DNA of 37,916 bases, from NCBI GenBank assembly GCA_030693515.1, contig JAUYAK010000021.1, positions 1-37,916 of the forward strand, given 5' to 3'. This document shows, piece after piece, positions 24,657-31,694 of the stretch. How positions within the stretch are numbered: position 1 is the stretch's first letter; each line of letters starts with the position of its first letter. The stretch comes from Opitutaceae bacterium (lineage in GTDB: Bacteria; Verrucomicrobiota; Verrucomicrobiia; Opitutales; Opitutaceae). The notes beneath the pieces are model-generated. The model saw only the letters and a program-made list of their open reading frames with translations. It was not told the DNA's origin and did no database searches. The position numbers and the translations under genes were made by a program.

Positions 24657-25685
24657 ATGAGCGCCCCGACCATCGGTATCCTGCTCTACGAGCCGAACGC
24701 ACTGCCGAGAAACGCGCTGGCCGAGGACAAATATCGGCTCCTGGTCGAGAAAATGTGCGCGCGACAGTGGCAGGTCAGGACCCTCACCTACCACACTTCC
24801 AGCCACGATGCCGTGCAGCGTGAGGCGCGCGCGTGCGACGCCGTGCTGGCCTGGATCAATCCCGTCGAGCCCCAACTCGACCGCGCCGCCTTGGATGCCT
24901 TTCTGCGTGAACTGTCGAATGTCGGGGTTCTGGTCAGCGCGCACCCGGATGTCGTGCTGCGAATCGGCACCAAGGACGTGTTGGTGACGACGCAGTCGCT
25001 GGGCTGGTCGGTCGATGCCACCGCGCACCGCTCGCCGGAGGATTTCCGCGCCTCGTTCCCGCCGAAGGTCCGCCGCGAGCGCACGCGCGTGCTCAAGCAA
25101 TACCGCGGCCACAGTGGCCAGGCGGTCTGGCAAGTCGCCGCGCTCCCGACCGGGACCTTTGAGGTGAAACCGGCAGCCCGGGGCGATCCGCCGCGGGAGC
25201 TGTCCGAGGATGCATTGGTCGCGTTCTTCGCCACCGAGGTTTTCGCGCGCGGAAGCCATCTCGTGGATCAACGCTGGGTCGCCACCCTGGACCGGGGCAT
25301 GGTCCGCGCCTACCTCTGCGGAACCAAGGTGGCGGGCTTCGGCTACCAGGAGATCAACGCGCTCTATCCGGCTGCGGTCGGCGACGATTTCACGCGCCGC
25401 CAGCCCAGCCGGCGCCACTATTACACGGAGAACTGCTTCCTTTTCCAAAAGCTGCGGATGCGCCTGGAGAAAGAGTGGGTGCCGGCGCTGCAAGATCTGC
25501 TGGCGGTGCGCGCCGGCGAATTTCCGCTCCTGTGGGACGCCGACTTTTTTCTGGGCGATCCACCGGACGAGGAATTCCTCCTCTGCGAGATCAACGCCAG
25601 CTGCGTGTCGCCCTTCCCCGAAAGCGCGATCACCCCGCTGATCGCCGAGCTGGAACGACGCCTGGGCCACGCGCGGCGGAGCTGA
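24657..25685 (+). CDS. Cj0069 family protein (ATP-grasp-like)
   Basis: 342 residues, cytoplasmic, no signal. Features recalled from the Cj0069 family are an N-terminal GILLYEPNALPRN domain, CDAVLAWINPVEP, a stretch LVSAHPDVVLRIGTKDVLVTTQSLGW, then VLKQYRGHSGQAVWQV (glycine-rich nucleotide-loop-like) and near the C-terminus FLLCEINASCVSPFPESA, where an acidic/Asn metal-binding pair of ATP-grasp enzymes would lie. The reaction is unknown; ATP-dependent ligation would be the fold-based expectation. Neighbours give no clear pathway. Confidence 0.78.
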   Translation: MSAPTIGILLYEPNALPRNALAEDKYRLLVEKMCARQWQVRTLTYHTSSHDAVQREARACDAVLAWINPVEPQLDRAALDAFLRELSNVGVLVSAHPDVVLRIGTKDVLVTTQSLGWSVDATAHRSPEDFRASFPPKVRRERTRVLKQYRGHSGQAVWQVAALPTGTFEVKPAARGDPPRELSEDALVAFFATEVFARGSHLVDQRWVATLDRGMVRAYLCGTKVAGFGYQEINALYPAAVGDDFTRRQPSRRHYYTENCFLFQKLRMRLEKEWVPALQDLLAVRAGEFPLLWDADFFLGDPPDEEFLLCEINASCVSPFPESAITPLIAELERRLGHARRS

Positions 25686-25788
25686 TGCCCGCTGCCCGGC
25701 GGAAAGTCGGGATAGCGGCGATCAGCGAGTCCCCGTTTCGCACGCGCCGCGGACGCGACGAGCGAGGCGGCCCAATCCCAAGCTCGGT

Positions 25789-26685
25789 TCACGCGTCGTC
25801 GCCCGCGACGGAACGCGCCGTCTCGACCAGCGCGCTCAGGTGCGGCGTGAGACGACTCCGCACATAAGCCACTCCGACAATCGCCGGGGGAGGCTTGGGC
25901 ACGATCGCGACCAGCTTCAGTCGCGGCCCGGCCAAGGCGCCGAGGTAGGAAGCGCTGACGCAGACACCTTTGCCGGACTCGACCGCGGCGATGAGGCTTG
26001 TCCCGCCGTCGCATTCCTCGGCGAAGCGAGGCTTCTTCACGGCCGCGCCAAGGCGGCAGGCCAGGAACTGCTGGTAATCCGGATACTCCTTGCGCGCGTA
26101 GCCCACCAAGGGCTCGGCGAGGATCTCTTGCACCGACACGCTGCGGCGCCGGCTGAACGGGTGATCAAGTGGAACCGCGACCGCAATCGGGTAGGTGCGC
26201 AGCTTCTCGAACGTGATTCCCCGCCCGGCCTGCTTGGGCGGCTCAAGCATGAAGGCGGCCTGCAGCCGGCCCTCGCGCAAGCCGGCCAGCATCTCGGGCG
26301 ACGTCTGATCATGCAGCGTGACGCGCACGCCGGGGGATATTTTATGAAACGCACGCAGCACCTGCGGCAATATGGCAACGGCCGGCGACGGCGCGTAGCC
26401 GACCTGCACCTCCCTGCCCTCTCCCGCCGCGATGGCCCGGACGCACTGCACCGCCTCCTCAACCCGCTGAAGCGCCGCCCGCGCCTCGTCGAGGAACCGC
26501 CGGCCGGCCTCCGTCAGCGTGATGGCCCTGCCCGTGCGCTTGAACAGTTCCGCGCCCAGCTCCGCCTCGAGATCGCGGATCTGCCGGGTCAACGGCGGCT
26601 GGGATACGTGCAAGCGCGCCGCCGCGCGCGTGACGTTCTGCTCCTCAGCCACTGCCACGAAATACCGGAGGTGCCGCAGTTCCAT
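25789..26685 (-). CDS. LysR family transcriptional regulator
   Basis: 298 residues. N-terminal winged helix-turn-helix at about 1-60 (MELRHLRYFVAVAEEQNVTRAAARLHVSQPPLTRQIRDLEAELG), then a linker helix and a periplasmic-binding-like effector domain (about 90-295, starting VQVGYAPSPAVAILPQVL). The ATG at 26685 gives the standard LysR start; an upstream in-frame start at 26724 is unlikely. It is divergent from the ene-reductase gene, with a palindromic T-N11-A site between them, so it most likely controls that gene and itself. The effector is unknown; quinones or other electrophiles would suit the neighbour. Confidence 0.93.
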   Translation of the reverse strand: MELRHLRYFVAVAEEQNVTRAAARLHVSQPPLTRQIRDLEAELGAELFKRTGRAITLTEAGRRFLDEARAALQRVEEAVQCVRAIAAGEGREVQVGYAPSPAVAILPQVLRAFHKISPGVRVTLHDQTSPEMLAGLREGRLQAAFMLEPPKQAGRGITFEKLRTYPIAVAVPLDHPFSRRRSVSVQEILAEPLVGYARKEYPDYQQFLACRLGAAVKKPRFAEECDGGTSLIAAVESGKGVCVSASYLGALAGPRLKLVAIVPKPPPAIVGVAYVRSRLTPHLSALVETARSVAGDDA

Positions 26686-26699
26686 AACTTGGGCCGAGC

Positions 26700-26714
26700 A
26701 TACCCAGCGGGTAT
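26700..26714. promoter_or_regulatory. LysR-type operator (T-N11-A palindrome)
   Basis: ATACCCAGCGGGTAT is a perfect six-base inverted repeat around AGC and contains the classical T-N11-A LysR motif. It lies 15 bases upstream of the LysR start codon and 49 bases upstream of the first possible start of the ene-reductase (26764), the expected place for the recognition site of a divergent LysR pair. Confidence 0.78.
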
Positions 26715-26841
26715 CACGATTCAAGGATCATGGTATTTCCGGGCTGCCCCCTCGCGCGATAGAATGTCCGCGATGTCTGCAACCGATAAAACCACGACGG
26801 GCCCGGCGACGCCGGGCCCCGCCGCAAGCGATAGTTCCCAT

Positions 26842-27939
26842 ATGAACACGAACACACTCTTCACTCCATTTCCCATCGGAGACGTGCTGCTGCCCAACCG
26901 CATCCTCATGGCGCCGCTCACGCGCGGCCGCACCGGCCCGGACCGGGTGCCGAATGACATCATGGTCGAATACTACCGGCAGCGCTCCAGCGCGGGCCTC
27001 ATCATCACCGAGGCCGTGATCATTTCCCCCCAGGCGGCCGGCTGGGTGAACACCCCCGGCATCTACAACGCCGAGCAAGTCCGCGGCTGGCAGCGCGTGA
27101 CCGACGTGGTCCACGCCGAAGGCGGAAAAATCTTCATGCAGCTGTGGCACATGGGCCGGTCGTCGCATCCGGATTTCCAGCCCGGTGGCGCGCTTCCCGT
27201 CGCGCCTTCGGCCATCGCCATCCGCGGCGAGACGCGCACGCCGACCGGCAAGAAACCGTATCCCACGCCGCGCGCCCTGGAGACAGGCGAGATTCCCGGC
27301 ATCGTGGCGGACTACGCGAACGCGACGCGCCTGGCGCGCGAGGCCGGGTTCGACGGCGTGGAGCTTCACGCCGCCAACGGCTACATCATCGACCAGTTCC
27401 TGCGCGACGGAACGAACAAGCGCACCGACCGCTATGGCGGCAGCGTTGAAAACCGAGCGCGTTTCCTGCTCGAGGTCACCGCCGCGACGGTGAGTGCCTG
27501 GGAGCCGGGGCGCGTCGGCGTGCGCTTCTCGCCCACCGGCAGCTTCAACGGCATGAGCGACAGCGATCCGGCCGCCAGCTTCGGTTACGCCACCGCGGAG
27601 CTCAATCGGTTCGGCCTCGCATATCTGCACGTCTCCGAGCCGCTGCCGGGGAATCCATTCGCCACGGATCTTCCCCGGGTCGCGCCGCTGCTTCGGCGCA
27701 CGTTTCGTGGTCCCTTCATCCTCAACGGCGGCTACGACGCCGCCACCGGCGCGCGCGCCATTGACGAGGGCGAGGCCGACCTCATCGCATATGGCGTCCC
27801 GTTTCTGACCAGCCCGGATTTGGTCGAGCGTTTCCGCCTCGGCGCGGCGTTGAACCCGCCGGACGTGGAGACTTTTTACCACGGTGAGGCGAGAGGCTAC
27901 ATCGATTATCCGGCCCTCACCGGGCCTGTCTTGGCATGA
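26842..27939 (+). CDS. Old yellow enzyme family ene-reductase (NemA/XenB-like)
   Basis: 365 residues, a full-length FMN TIM barrel. Signatures: [24 protein letters not shown] with T27; MQLWHMGR with Q100; [13 protein letters not shown] with the substrate-binding H176/N179 pair and Y181; and [13 protein letters not shown]. It should use NADPH to reduce activated C=C bonds, quinones, maleimides or nitro esters. ATG at 26842 gives a standard N-terminus. In-frame ATGs at 26764 and 26773 would add a 23-26-residue Thr/Ala/Pro-rich tail that is probably untranslated leader. It is divergent from a LysR regulator with a palindromic operator between them. The next gene starts 185 bases downstream. Confidence 0.93.
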   Translation: MNTNTLFTPFPIGDVLLPNRILMAPLTRGRTGPDRVPNDIMVEYYRQRSSAGLIITEAVIISPQAAGWVNTPGIYNAEQVRGWQRVTDVVHAEGGKIFMQLWHMGRSSHPDFQPGGALPVAPSAIAIRGETRTPTGKKPYPTPRALETGEIPGIVADYANATRLAREAGFDGVELHAANGYIIDQFLRDGTNKRTDRYGGSVENRARFLLEVTAATVSAWEPGRVGVRFSPTGSFNGMSDSDPAASFGYATAELNRFGLAYLHVSEPLPGNPFATDLPRVAPLLRRTFRGPFILNGGYDAATGARAIDEGEADLIAYGVPFLTSPDLVERFRLGAALNPPDVETFYHGEARGYIDYPALTGPVLA

Positions 27940-28124
27940 CGGATCCGATCGACAATGACGTCGCCGCGGATCTGTCCGGCGGAGCGCGTGTGCCACCCGG
28001 GCGGACGGGTGTCACCGCAATCATCGGTGCCCGCGCAGGTCGGCCATCATCGCAGCACCGTTTCCGTGCCCGGCTTCTCGCACAACACGAAAGATTCCTT
28101 CGGTCATTCCGTCTGCATACTGTC

Positions 28125-29240
28125 ATGCCTGTCCTGCGATCGACAAAGGCCGCCGCTACGGCCGCTCCTAAACTGCGCCCGCGCGTGATGGCGCCGGCGC
28201 TCCTCCTCTCGGCCGCCCTCGCGGCGGACGCACCCCAGCCTTGGCCGCCGCCGAAGCTGTCCGACACCGGCCTGTATCGCGACGACGCGACATTGGCCGT
28301 CGCCGACGATGTCCGGGCCTTTTCCCCGCAATATCCACTTTGGTCGGACGGCGCCGCCAAGCTGCGTTGGGTGGCGCTGCCCAAGGGCAGCACGATCGAC
28401 GCGACGGATCCCGACGCCTGGAGGTTTCCCGTGGGCACCCGCTTCTGGAAGCAGTTCTCGTTCGGCGGCCGGCGCGTCGAGACGCGCTACATCGAGAAGA
28501 CCGGCGAGCAGACCTGGCTCTATGCGACCTATGTCTGGAGCGAGGATCAACGCGAGGCCACGCTGGCCCCTGCCGCCAAGGGCCTGAGGAACCACGTCGA
28601 AATCGCTCCGGGCGTGCGCCACGACATTCCGTCGGTCGCCGACTGCCGGGCCTGCCACGAGGGGGCCGGAAGGGATGCGGTGCTCGGCTATGGGGCGCTG
28701 CAACTTTCGTCGTCTCGCGATCCGCTCGCACCCCACGCCGAGCCAGCGATCGCGGGTGGCCTCGACCTCGACGCCTTGCTGAACGAAGGGCGGCTCAAAA
28801 ACGCACCGGACGCCTGGCGGACCACGCCTCCCGCGATCGCGGCCGACAGTCCGCGGGCGCGGGCGGTCCTCGGCTATCTCCACGCCAATTGCAGCAACTG
28901 CCACAATGACCAGGACCCGATCGCGAGCGTGGGCCTGTCGTTGCGCGCCAGCCTCGCCGCGGGCAGCGGCTCGGACCAACCGGCCATGCGCACCGCCGTG
29001 GGAGTCGGGAGCAAGTTCCAGCTTCGTGACGTCCCAGCCGGGCAGACCCTGCGTCTGGCCCCGGGCGATACCGAGCGCAGCGCGGTGCTCGCGCGCATGC
29101 GCGCGCGCGACGGCATGAGCCAGATGCCGCCGACAGGATCGAAGCTCCCGGACAACGCCGCCGTTCAGCTCATCTCCGACTGGGTGCGCGAGGAGCTTCA
29201 GCGCACGGCGTCAGCGACGGACCCGCTGGGCAAACTTTGA
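28125..29240 (+). CDS. Periplasmic diheme c-type cytochrome (SO_2930-like)
   Basis: 371 residues from the ATG at 28125, which gives a signal peptide (basic [16 protein letters not shown], hydrophobic [15 protein letters not shown]). The frame is open back to 27936, but that part has no signal. The N-terminal domain has [20 protein letters not shown] and [13 protein letters not shown], which I recall from SO_2930-type/PVC cytochromes. Two heme sites follow: C174-RA-C177-H178 and C256-SN-C259-H260. A Met in DGMSQMPP near the end could be an axial ligand. It probably carries electrons in the periplasm; the redox partner is unknown. The next cytochrome gene follows after 39 bases, so they are likely cotranscribed. 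Confidence 0.85.
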   Translation: MPVLRSTKAAATAAPKLRPRVMAPALLLSAALAADAPQPWPPPKLSDTGLYRDDATLAVADDVRAFSPQYPLWSDGAAKLRWVALPKGSTIDATDPDAWRFPVGTRFWKQFSFGGRRVETRYIEKTGEQTWLYATYVWSEDQREATLAPAAKGLRNHVEIAPGVRHDIPSVADCRACHEGAGRDAVLGYGALQLSSSRDPLAPHAEPAIAGGLDLDALLNEGRLKNAPDAWRTTPPAIAADSPRARAVLGYLHANCSNCHNDQDPIASVGLSLRASLAAGSGSDQPAMRTAVGVGSKFQLRDVPAGQTLRLAPGDTERSAVLARMRARDGMSQMPPTGSKLPDNAAVQLISDWVREELQRTASATDPLGKL

Positions 29241-29279
29241 GTGATAAACGCTCAAATCCAACAATCCAAAGTCATCGTT

Positions 29280-29852
29280 ATGAAAAAAATAAATGTCATC
29301 ATTGTCGGGGTCGCAGCGTTGCTCGCGGCTCCCTTGTTCCACGCCGCCGAGGCCAAGAAGAGCCCTCGGAATGAAACGCAGATCAAGCGGGGCGAGCACC
29401 TCGTGAAGGCCGGGCTTTGCGCCGACTGCCATACGCCAAAGAAGCTGGGTCCCAACGGCCCGGAAGAGGACCACTCCCTGATGCTCTCCGGGCACCCGGC
29501 GGGCAGCGCGCTGCCTCCGCCCCCGAAGCTGGCCTCGGGCCCGTGGCAGATCATCACCGACGGAGGTCTGACCGCCTGGTCAGGCCCGTGGGGCGTCACC
29601 TTCGCCCGCAACCTCACTCCCGACAAGGAGACTGGGCTGGGTGACTGGACCGAGCAGAACTTCGTCGATACCATTCGCACCGGAAAAAAAATGGGCAAGG
29701 GGCGGGCGCTGCTGCCGCCGATGCCGGTTGAGGGAATCAACAACTACACCACCGACGAGCTGAAGGCGATCTTCGCCTACTTGCGCTCGCTCCCACCGAT
29801 CAAGAACGCGGTGCCCGAGCCCATTCCGCCCACGCCCGCGGCGAGTCAGTAG
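29280..29852 (+). CDS. Exported monoheme c-type cytochrome
   Basis: 190 residues from the ATG at 29280. An in-frame GTG at 29241, directly after the previous stop, would add 13 residues before the signal peptide. The signal (KKINVIIVGVAALLAAPLFHAAEA) is followed by one heme motif, C47-AD-C50-H51, in GEHLVKAGLCADCHTPKKLGPNG. The region SGPWGVTFARNLTPDKETGLGDWTEQNFVDTIRTGK and the Met in LLPPMPVEG are typical of cytochrome subunits of membrane dehydrogenases (alcohol or sugar type). No dehydrogenase gene is adjacent. Proline-rich tail PEPIPPTPAASQ. Confidence 0.88.
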   Translation: MKKINVIIVGVAALLAAPLFHAAEAKKSPRNETQIKRGEHLVKAGLCADCHTPKKLGPNGPEEDHSLMLSGHPAGSALPPPPKLASGPWQIITDGGLTAWSGPWGVTFARNLTPDKETGLGDWTEQNFVDTIRTGKKMGKGRALLPPMPVEGINNYTTDELKAIFAYLRSLPPIKNAVPEPIPPTPAASQ

Positions 29853-29879
29853 CCCCGGGGCTGTTGATCGCACATTGGC

Positions 29880-30082
29880 TCCGACATCAAGAGCCATGGA
29901 ACTGCATGCGCGGCGATCCCGCGATCTTGGGAGATCAGTTCGATGGCGTGGTTCACCTCATGCGCCTCGAACCGCGAAATGCCGCCGTGCCGTTCCTTGG
30001 CTTCGGAGAAAGGCCCGGCGTGCCGCCCGGGATCAGCGCGATCGCGGGCGGTAATCGGCCGGACGGATCCCTCGGCGTGCAC
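29880..30082 (-). pseudogene. Possible remnant of a YCII/DGPF-domain protein
   Basis: The minus strand reads SVRPITARDRADPGRHAGPFSEAKERHGGISRFEAHEVNHAIELIS without a stop. This resembles the DGPFxExKExxGG...A..xxxAIEL core of small YCII-related proteins. There is no convincing start codon, the N-terminal half of the domain is missing, and the sequence then drifts. The 293-bp gap that holds it contains no other gene. Because the match is short, this is a tentative call. Confidence 0.4.
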
Positions 30083-30107
30083 GTGTCGGCTGCTTCATCG
30101 TCTGTGG

Positions 30108-30136
30108 TTGCATGAGGCGGGATCAGCTTGCATAAA
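30108..30136 (+). promoter_or_regulatory. Sigma-70-like promoter of DUF4399 lipoprotein gene
   Basis: TTGCAT (30108-30113) and CATAAA (30131-30136) are separated by exactly 17 bases. Initiation about seven bases after the -10 box would fall two or three bases before the ATG at 30146, giving an almost leaderless message. There is no Shine-Dalgarno sequence before this start, which fits leaderless translation. Confidence 0.55.
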
Positions 30137-30145
30137 AGTCGGCCC

Positions 30146-30586
30146 ATGAACCCCACGCGAATCCCCGGTGTCGTCCTGTTTATCGTCTTGAGCGCGTTGC
30201 TCGGCGCGTGCTCGAAGCAGCCGCCGCCGGCGGCGGCGCTGCCCAGCCAGGAGGGCGTGTATTTCATCACACCGCGCAACGGCGACACGGTGACGAGCCC
30301 CTTGGTCGTCCGCTTCGGCCTGAAGGGCCGCGGCGTGGCACCGGCCAACGTGAACATCCCCAACACCGGCCATCACCACCTGCTCGTCGATGTCGCCACC
30401 CTCCCGCCGATGAACCTGCCGGTGCCGGCGGACGCGAACCACATCCATTTCGGCGGCGGCCAGACGGAAACCACAGTGACACTCACGCCAGGAACGCACA
30501 CGCTGCAGCTCGTCCTCGGCGATCACCTGCACGTCCCGGTGGGCAAGGAATGGGTCTCCGAGAAGATCACGGTCACCGTGAAGTGA
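30146..30586 (+). CDS. DUF4399 lipoprotein, histidine-rich
   Basis: 146 residues. Signal peptide and lipobox ALLGAC with C22, so it is lipid-anchored on the periplasmic side. The mature domain matches DUF4399: GVYFITPRNGDTVTSPLVVRFGLKG, then NTGHHHLLVD, ANHIHFGGGQTETTVTL and HTLQLVLGDHLHVP. The HHH, HIH and HLH clusters could bind metal, but this is not shown for the family. The ATG at 30146 fits the lipobox and a promoter directly upstream; an in-frame TTG at 30128 lies in the -10 region. It is downstream of two cytochromes but has its own promoter. Confidence 0.85.
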   Translation: MNPTRIPGVVLFIVLSALLGACSKQPPPAAALPSQEGVYFITPRNGDTVTSPLVVRFGLKGRGVAPANVNIPNTGHHHLLVDVATLPPMNLPVPADANHIHFGGGQTETTVTLTPGTHTLQLVLGDHLHVPVGKEWVSEKITVTVK

Positions 30587-30644
30587 CGGCAGGGCGCGCG
30601 GCAGAGGCTGGGCGATCGCAGCGCCGGCCGACTCCGAGGCAGGC

Positions 30645-30709
30645 AGGGCGAACCATCCCCGCCGAGCCGTCGCACGATTCGTCGCGGCTCGGCGGGGACG
30701 CCTCGCCCT
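30645..30709. repeat. Long hairpin with 25-base arms (intergenic repeat type 1)
   Basis: Arms 30645-30669 and 30685-30709 are reverse complements at 22 of 25 positions around a 15-base spacer. The inner 13 pairs (CCCCGCCGAGCCG / CGGCTCGGCGGGG) are perfect, and the ends carry AGGGCG / CGCCCT. It lies 58 bases after the DUF4399 stop. It may stop transcription but has no T tract, and looks more like a dispersed REP-type intergenic palindrome. Confidence 0.75.
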
Positions 30710-30841
30710 ACCGTTCAAGGCCATCGCTTTGCTTGAACCGCTCAAGCGTGAGCGCAAGCGGCCCACCGATGGAGTCGCACCACCTCCTTGGAGACTCGGG
30801 TGATCGCCTGACAACATGCGGTCAGACTTTTGCGGATTGAG

Positions 30842-30909
30842 GTAGGGCGGGTCTGTGACCCGCCCATTTGCACGGCAGGTGTTCGAGGGCGGGTCACAGA
30901 CCGCCCTAC
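30842..30909. repeat. Long hairpin with 23-24-base arms (intergenic repeat type 2)
   Basis: Left arm 30842-30865 and right arm 30887-30909 pair over their whole length with one single-base bulge, around a 21-base loop. The arm itself contains the smaller palindrome GCGGGTC-TGT-GACCCGC. The outer GTAGGGCG / CGCCCTAC ends resemble those of the repeat at 30645-30709. It sits 38 bases beyond the stop codon of the AlkD-like gene, so it could also end that transcript. Confidence 0.8.
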
Positions 30910-30946
30910 TGCCGTCGGCGCGTGTCAGTTCATGGCGCGACTCTCA

Positions 30947-31654
30947 TCAGCACCGCATCGTCTTCCGCTTCGGGGCGATCGCGGCGCCGCGGCGGCTCTT
31001 CATGATATAGCTCTCGGCGTCGGGCACCTTGCATTCCGTGTCGCCCATGTCGACTTCGACGCGGCCGATCTTTCGCGCGGTGGCAATCGCCTGGTCGCCG
31101 AGCGGCGCAAGGTAGGTGCCGCAGGCGATCACGAATCCGTTCATCGAGCAGCGCACGCCATCGGGCGCGGCCGGGAGCGTGCGGGCCACGCGGTCGAGCA
31201 GCGCGGCGAATTCCTTCAGGGGCAGGCGCTCATCCGGCACGGTCGCGGCCAGGGCGCCGAGGGTATTCCAGCCCGAGCGCGCCACGCCTTCTTTTTTCGA
31301 ATCGATCCATTTCAGCGCGAGGGCGAAGCCGTCGGGATGCTCGGAGGCCACCCAGGGCACGATGGTGCCGTTGATCATGTCCCAAGCCCCGGTATCGGCC
31401 CAGCGCTGGAGCTGGGCGCGCGTCATCCGCGCGCCGTCGGCGATCATGCCGGCGAGGTATTGCGCGTCACTGTTGCCGGTCGCGTAGAGCTGCAACGCGA
31501 GCGCCTGCTCGCCTTTCAGTTTTTTGTGGAGCGGCTTGAGGTCGCCGATCTTCACGCCGAAGAACGGCTCCTTGGCGCCGTGCTTGAGCCAGAGGCGCTT
31601 GACGGATTCGCTGCCGAGGGCGGCGAGCGCGGCCATCGCTTGATCGAGGGTCAT
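30947..31654 (-). CDS. DNA alkylation repair protein (AlkD-like HEAT fold)
   Basis: 235 residues, all-helical, matching the DNA alkylation repair family: KRLWLKHGAKEPFFGVKIGDLKPLHKKLKG at the start, ALALQLYATGNSDAQYLAGMIADGARMT, then WDMINGTIVPWVA and ALKWIDSKKEGVARSGWNTLGALA. AlkD-type proteins use a HEAT-repeat groove to remove N3/N7-alkylated purines. The WDMINGTIV segment corresponds to the WDxxD-type region that holds the catalytic Asp in AlkD, though here it ends in Asn-Gly, so glycosylase activity is uncertain. It lies 40 bases downstream of the S9 peptidase gene and may be cotranscribed. Confidence 0.82.
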   Translation of the reverse strand: MTLDQAMAALAALGSESVKRLWLKHGAKEPFFGVKIGDLKPLHKKLKGEQALALQLYATGNSDAQYLAGMIADGARMTRAQLQRWADTGAWDMINGTIVPWVASEHPDGFALALKWIDSKKEGVARSGWNTLGALAATVPDERLPLKEFAALLDRVARTLPAAPDGVRCSMNGFVIACGTYLAPLGDQAIATARKIGRVEVDMGDTECKVPDAESYIMKSRRGAAIAPKRKTMRC

Positions 31655-31694
31655 GGGATGGAGTCCGTAAAAGGTGCGGCCTGGCGGGCGCCGC

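Noticed and set aside
25840-26841. Upstream extension of the ene-reductase frame
   Set aside because: It runs antisense through the LysR gene and is not family-like; the barrel begins at about 26842.
27936-28124. N-terminal extension of the diheme cytochrome frame
   Set aside because: Lacks a signal peptide and would hide the one at 28125, which an exported cytochrome needs.
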